Source: Acinetobacter genomosp. 15BJ | Lineage (GTDB): Bacteria; Pseudomonadota; Gammaproteobacteria; Pseudomonadales; Moraxellaceae | NCBI RefSeq assembly: GCF_000400715.1 | Contig: NZ_KE007351.1 | Coordinates: 62,001 to 126,000 of the forward strand | DNA: 64,000 nt | Direction of reading: 5' to 3' | Shown: positions 61,032-64,000 of the stretch, piece after piece | Numbering within the stretch: the first letter of the stretch is position 1 | Layout: each line of letters begins with the position of its first letter | Program-made: the position numbers and the translations under genes | The notes under the pieces: generated by a model | What the model was told of the DNA's origin: nothing | Database searches by the model: none | Seen by the model: the letters and a program-made list of their open reading frames with translations, nothing else

Positions 61032-62587
61032 GAACCTATTTTGAGAAGCTGTTAAATCCATCTCAAGCACAAACTCAGCTTCCTTTTATTTTTCCACTGT
61101 TGATTGCACTGATTTCAGGAGCAATCTTTAGTTTGGCTTTAGCCCCATATTACTTTTGGTGGCTTGCGATTCTGTCGCCTGCACTATTGTATGCGGTATT
61201 ACGTCAACGTAGCCCACGCCAAGCTTTTGCGCTGGGTTGGGCCTATGGTTTTGGTTTATGGTTTGTCGGTGCGTTCTGGCTATATACCTCAATCCATACC
61301 TATGGCGATACCAATGCCTTTTTAAGTATTTTGATGATTGTCTTTATGGCAGCAGCAATGGGCTTATTTACGGCGTTTCAAACCTGGTTGTATCGTCGCT
61401 TCTTCCCAGAAACACCGTTAACCTTCGCCCCTCTCTGGGTGTTATTTGAGTGGGCAAAAACTTGGGTATTCACCGGTTTCCCATGGTTATTTGCAGGTTA
61501 TGCCTTCACTGAACGTTTACTCGATGGCTATGCACCTTTATTTGGTGTCTATGCCGTTTCTTTCGTGGTAATCGTACTGGCCTGTGCCTTAGTCGAGATT
61601 TTAAATCGTCGTTGGTTCTGGGCAATTCCTTCTGCACTGTTAGTATTAGGTGCTTGGGGAGCTGGTTTTATTCAGTTTGTGCAGCCTAAAGCAGCTAAAC
61701 CGCTGAGTGTTTCACTGATTCAGGGGAATATTCCACAAGATCTGAAATGGTTAACTGAATATCAGATTAAAACTTTAGAAATCTATGCCACCCTGACACG
61801 TGCAGAATGGGGCCGTGATCTGATCGTTTGGCCTGAATCATCAATTCCAATGTTCCAGACCGATATTCAAGAATTCTTGGATGCAATGTCGGCACAGGCG
61901 AAGAAAACTGATACAGCTTGGGTCACAGGTATTCCCTATTGGGATCTAGCCAAATCCCAGCAAGTGGGTGAGCCGCTGTATTACAACAGCATTATGGCAT
62001 CGGGTAGCGACTCCTTTGGCTTGTATAAGAAACAACGTTTAGTACCGTTTGGCGAATATATTCCATTGTCAGGCATGCTGAAATGGGTACTTCCGGCGAT
62101 GCAGAATGATGTCAGCATGAGTGGTTTTTCACGTGGTGAAGCCAATCAAAAGCCACTGAATGTGAAAGGTCATGCACTGGCAGCCGCCATTTGCTATGAA
62201 GTGGCTTATCCAAACCTAACCCGTCGTAATGCTTCTAATAGTGACTTTTTAATCACCGTATCGAATGATGCATGGTTCACGGGGACGGCTGGACCTTGGC
62301 AACATCTGCAAATGGTACAGATGCGTGCCAAAGAAAATGGTCGTTGGTTTATTCGTGCCACCAATACCGGTGTGACCGCATTTATTGATCAGCATGGTCA
62401 TATTGTCAAACAAGCGCCAATGGATCAAGAAGCGGTACTGCGCGGTGACTTACCTGCCATGCAAGGGCAAACACTCTACAATCGTTTAAGTGATTACCCG
62501 ATCTTGATTTTCTCATTGCTTTTATTGATCGTAGGTTGGATCTATCGTCCGCGTAAAGTTGATATCAGCTTCAAATCACGTCGATAA
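61028..62587 (+). CDS. lnt: apolipoprotein N-acyltransferase
   Basis: 519 residues. The N-terminal ~200 residues have about six membrane helices; the periplasmic CN-hydrolase domain follows. The triad is Glu270 (WPESSIPM), the Lys in YKKQRLVPFGEY, and Cys389 (AAAICYEVAYP). A last hydrophobic helix (ILIFSLLLLIVGWIY) closes it. Lnt adds the third acyl chain to lipoproteins. At least three lipoproteins are encoded in this window. Four-base overlap with corC. Confidence 0.95.
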   Translation: MRTYFEKLLNPSQAQTQLPFIFPLLIALISGAIFSLALAPYYFWWLAILSPALLYAVLRQRSPRQAFALGWAYGFGLWFVGAFWLYTSIHTYGDTNAFLSILMIVFMAAAMGLFTAFQTWLYRRFFPETPLTFAPLWVLFEWAKTWVFTGFPWLFAGYAFTERLLDGYAPLFGVYAVSFVVIVLACALVEILNRRWFWAIPSALLVLGAWGAGFIQFVQPKAAKPLSVSLIQGNIPQDLKWLTEYQIKTLEIYATLTRAEWGRDLIVWPESSIPMFQTDIQEFLDAMSAQAKKTDTAWVTGIPYWDLAKSQQVGEPLYYNSIMASGSDSFGLYKKQRLVPFGEYIPLSGMLKWVLPAMQNDVSMSGFSRGEANQKPLNVKGHALAAAICYEVAYPNLTRRNASNSDFLITVSNDAWFTGTAGPWQHLQMVQMRAKENGRWFIRATNTGVTAFIDQHGHIVKQAPMDQEAVLRGDLPAMQGQTLYNRLSDYPILIFSLLLLIVGWIYRPRKVDISFKSRR

Positions 62588-62588
62588 A

Positions 62589-62927
62589 TTACAGTAACTT
62601 TGTGCCCAGAGGAACATCAAACTCTGGGACACAAAGCGCAACATCCCCTTCTGCATTATGAAAACCCGTCACCAAACATTCTGACTGAATCGGGCCGATT
62701 TGTTTTTTTGGAAAATTGATGACCGCAACCACCAGTTTCCCAATCAAATCATCCAGCTGATACAGCTTGGTAATTTGCGCACTGGATTTTCTAACTCCAA
62801 GTTCTTCGCCAAAATCCACCTGCAAAATATAAGCGGGTTTTCGCGCTTGTTGAAACACTTCCGCCTGAATGATTCGGCCCACACGTAACTCTACCTTAGT
62901 AAAATCATTCCACTCGATCTGTTGCAT
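62589..62927 (-). CDS. csaA: CsaA tRNA-binding-domain protein
   Basis: 112 residues, a single EMAP-II/OB-fold tRNA-binding domain: NDFTKVELRVGRIIQAEVFQ, GKLVVAVINFPKKQIGPIQSE and VPEFDVPLGTKLL. CsaA acts as a dimeric chaperone and tRNA binder. It converges on lnt with 1 bp between the stops. Confidence 0.9.
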   Translation of the reverse strand: MQQIEWNDFTKVELRVGRIIQAEVFQQARKPAYILQVDFGEELGVRKSSAQITKLYQLDDLIGKLVVAVINFPKKQIGPIQSECLVTGFHNAEGDVALCVPEFDVPLGTKLL

Positions 62928-63049
62928 GCTTTTCTTTTCCTTTATTCTCTTTTCAAGTCCAGTTGCAGCATAGCGAATCTATCCGACTCAATAAATACGC
63001 TTATTTTTATTTTCAATTGAGCAACTTCATGCTAAATTAATTTTGCTGA

Positions 63050-63177
63050 TCATAAAGCCGTAAACGTTTACGTCAATCAACGTGCCAACATATCTCCAAC
63101 AAGGCTTGGAGCTATTTGATCAAGATATTTTTTATCTTGGATAAGGCACTGGCGTTTGTTGGTTTACGGAGTAAAAA
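63050..63177 (+). promoter_or_regulatory. branched structured leader of the DUF2798 gene (candidate riboswitch)
   Basis: A long-range stem P1 pairs CCGTAAAC (63058-63065) with GTTTACGG (63162-63169). Inside are P2 GTGCC/GGCAC (63082/63145), P3 CTCCAA-CAAGGC-TTGGAG (63094-63111) and P4 CAAGATA-TTTTT-TATCTTG (63121-63139), a three-way junction. The 3' strand of P1 covers the GG of the ribosome binding site GGAG (63168-63171), 6 nt before the ATG. A competing local palindrome CGTAAACGTTTACG (63059-63072) would break P1. It matches no riboswitch I know. Confidence 0.6.
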
Positions 63178-63441
63178 ATGCAGAGTTCAAAATCTTCTTC
63201 TTTTAATTTTCAAAAAATTCCTAATCGTTACGTATCCATTGTTTTACCGTTCTTCTTGTCCATTATTATGACTTTTATTGTGTCTTGTATCAGTACGCTC
63301 AGAAGTATGGGTTTTGAGCAGTTCTCTTTTGCAACGTGGATGTCAGCATGGGGAATTTCTTGGCTGATCGCATTTCCTGTGCTGCTCTTGGTGTTACCTA
63401 TCGTGCGTAAAATGACAATGCTCTTGGTTCGACCAGTTTAA
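63178..63441 (+). CDS. DUF2798 small membrane protein
   Basis: 87 residues with two membrane helices (SIVLPFFLSIIMTFIVSCIS and WGISWLIAFPVLLLVLPIV), the DUF2798 arrangement. Function unknown. The only gene in its transcript; a structured leader precedes it and a terminator follows. Confidence 0.82.
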   Translation: MQSSKSSSFNFQKIPNRYVSIVLPFFLSIIMTFIVSCISTLRSMGFEQFSFATWMSAWGISWLIAFPVLLLVLPIVRKMTMLLVRPV

Positions 63442-63454
63442 ATTTAGGCCATAA

Positions 63455-63484
63455 AAAACGTAGATCTTTGGTCTACGTTTTTTT
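63455..63484. terminator. bidirectional terminator after the DUF2798 gene
   Basis: AACGTAGA-TCTTTGG-TCTACGTT with an A-run and a T-run; it lies between convergent genes. Confidence 0.88.
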
Positions 63485-63497
63485 GAACATCTTCGGC

Positions 63498-63842
63498 TTA
63501 GAAATTAATCGACAACTGCACCGATAAATACGCCACGAGACTGGATAAAAACAGCATCGGAATATATCGATAGGCTTTAAATACAAGCTGCTCATATTTA
63601 GAAATCAACTCATGGCTATCCCAGACACTGGTTTTTAGAGCACTTAAAAAGCACAATACAAACCATGCACTCAACATACTCAATGCAAAAAATCCGATCA
63701 TGATTTGACTACTTCCTTCCGAAGCTTGCCACAAGCTTAAAGCTCCTTCACTAAAAGGCAATAAACTTAAAATGAGCAATACAGATTTAAGCATTGCCCA
63801 ATGAAACTGATTCAGTTCATCCAACACAAAAAATGCTTTCAT
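63498..63842 (-). CDS. small membrane protein, unknown
   Basis: 114 residues with about three membrane helices (MLKSVLLILSLLPF, IMIGFFALSMLSAWFVLCFL, YIPMLFLSSLVAYLSVQL). GGAG is 5 nt before the ATG at 63842. I do not recognise a family. The 158 bp from 63843 to the window end are A/T-rich; no gene is seen there. Confidence 0.65.
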   Translation of the reverse strand: MKAFFVLDELNQFHWAMLKSVLLILSLLPFSEGALSLWQASEGSSQIMIGFFALSMLSAWFVLCFLSALKTSVWDSHELISKYEQLVFKAYRYIPMLFLSSLVAYLSVQLSINF

Positions 63843-64000
63843 CTGATCTCCACATCTTATTTCAATGGCTTGAATTTATTATGCAAAGCTTTGATCTAAA
63901 GAAATAGTCTATTTTTCTGCATAATTTCTTTTTCTTGTAACTATCAAATATGGGAATAATTCTTATTATAACTCTCACATATTCAATATTTTATTCATTT

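Noticed and set aside
1..64000. CRISPR arrays, prophage or insertion sequences
   Set aside because: No regularly spaced direct repeats, no transposase or integrase ORF, and no phage structural genes were seen in the window.

Overview
The window is a stretch of core chromosome from a gammaproteobacterium of the Moraxellaceae, almost certainly Acinetobacter. Support comes from low-GC, A/T-rich intergenic DNA, the protein sequences (catalase, FimV, RNase E, ferrochelatase, ETF-QO), a leuC-leuD-lipoprotein-leuB cluster, and rppH followed by ptsP. I see no prophage, transposase, integrase or CRISPR array. The species cannot be fixed from the sequence alone.

Layout. 1-3.2 kb: tail of an unknown gene, an unannotated CsrA-sponge-like small RNA on the minus strand with a GacA-type box, a membrane-anchored EEP-family protein, and asd. 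3.2-9.4 kb: fimV split into two genes at its membrane helix, an asparaginase, truA, an AraC regulator and infA. 9.4-16.6 kb: small envelope proteins, the leucine operon with an embedded lipoprotein gene, then DUF2061 and LysR genes. 16.7-24.7 kb: DUF2252, a HAD phosphatase, rppH-ptsP, a YbaY-like lipoprotein and catalase. 24.7-31 kb: DCC/DoxX pair, NAPE-PLD-like hydrolase, LysR, WYL regulator with a GST, HAD phosphatase and rluC. 31-37.7 kb: a long structured leader and rne, a long-chain acyl-CoA synthetase, and two identical tRNA-Lys(UUU) genes. 37.8-45.3 kb: hemW, DMT and MATE transporters, a UbiB-family kinase, zinc-independent L31 with a Zur-like palindrome, a fluoride cassette (riboswitch, crcB, frameshifted DUF190), and HopJ. 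45.4-51.3 kb: divergent SDR/TetR pair, flavin reductase, GFA protein, membrane protein, HI0933-type flavoprotein with trmB, and yacG. 51.5-64 kb: a large orphan gene behind a perfect CRP/Vfr-type site, a YcbL-like hydrolase, hemH, a DUF4062 protein, murI, DUF1285, ETF-QO, a TusA-like protein, corC-lnt, csaA, and a DUF2798 gene behind a structured leader.

Most genes are housekeeping: amino-acid biosynthesis (asd, leuBCD), RNA metabolism (truA, rluC, rppH, rne, trmB), heme and envelope synthesis (hemH, hemW, murI, lnt), respiratory electron transfer (ETF-QO) and stress defence (catalase, GST, crcB). The main novelty is regulatory. At 372-542 (minus) there is a candidate Rsm/Csr-type RNA with nine GGA motifs, four of them in hairpin loops, a terminator, and an upstream TGTACG-N6-CGTACA box. 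At 63050-63177 a branched leader could occlude the ribosome binding site of a DUF2798 gene. At 43820-43897 there is a recognisable fluoride riboswitch. All assignments come from reading sequence and translations; no database search was run.
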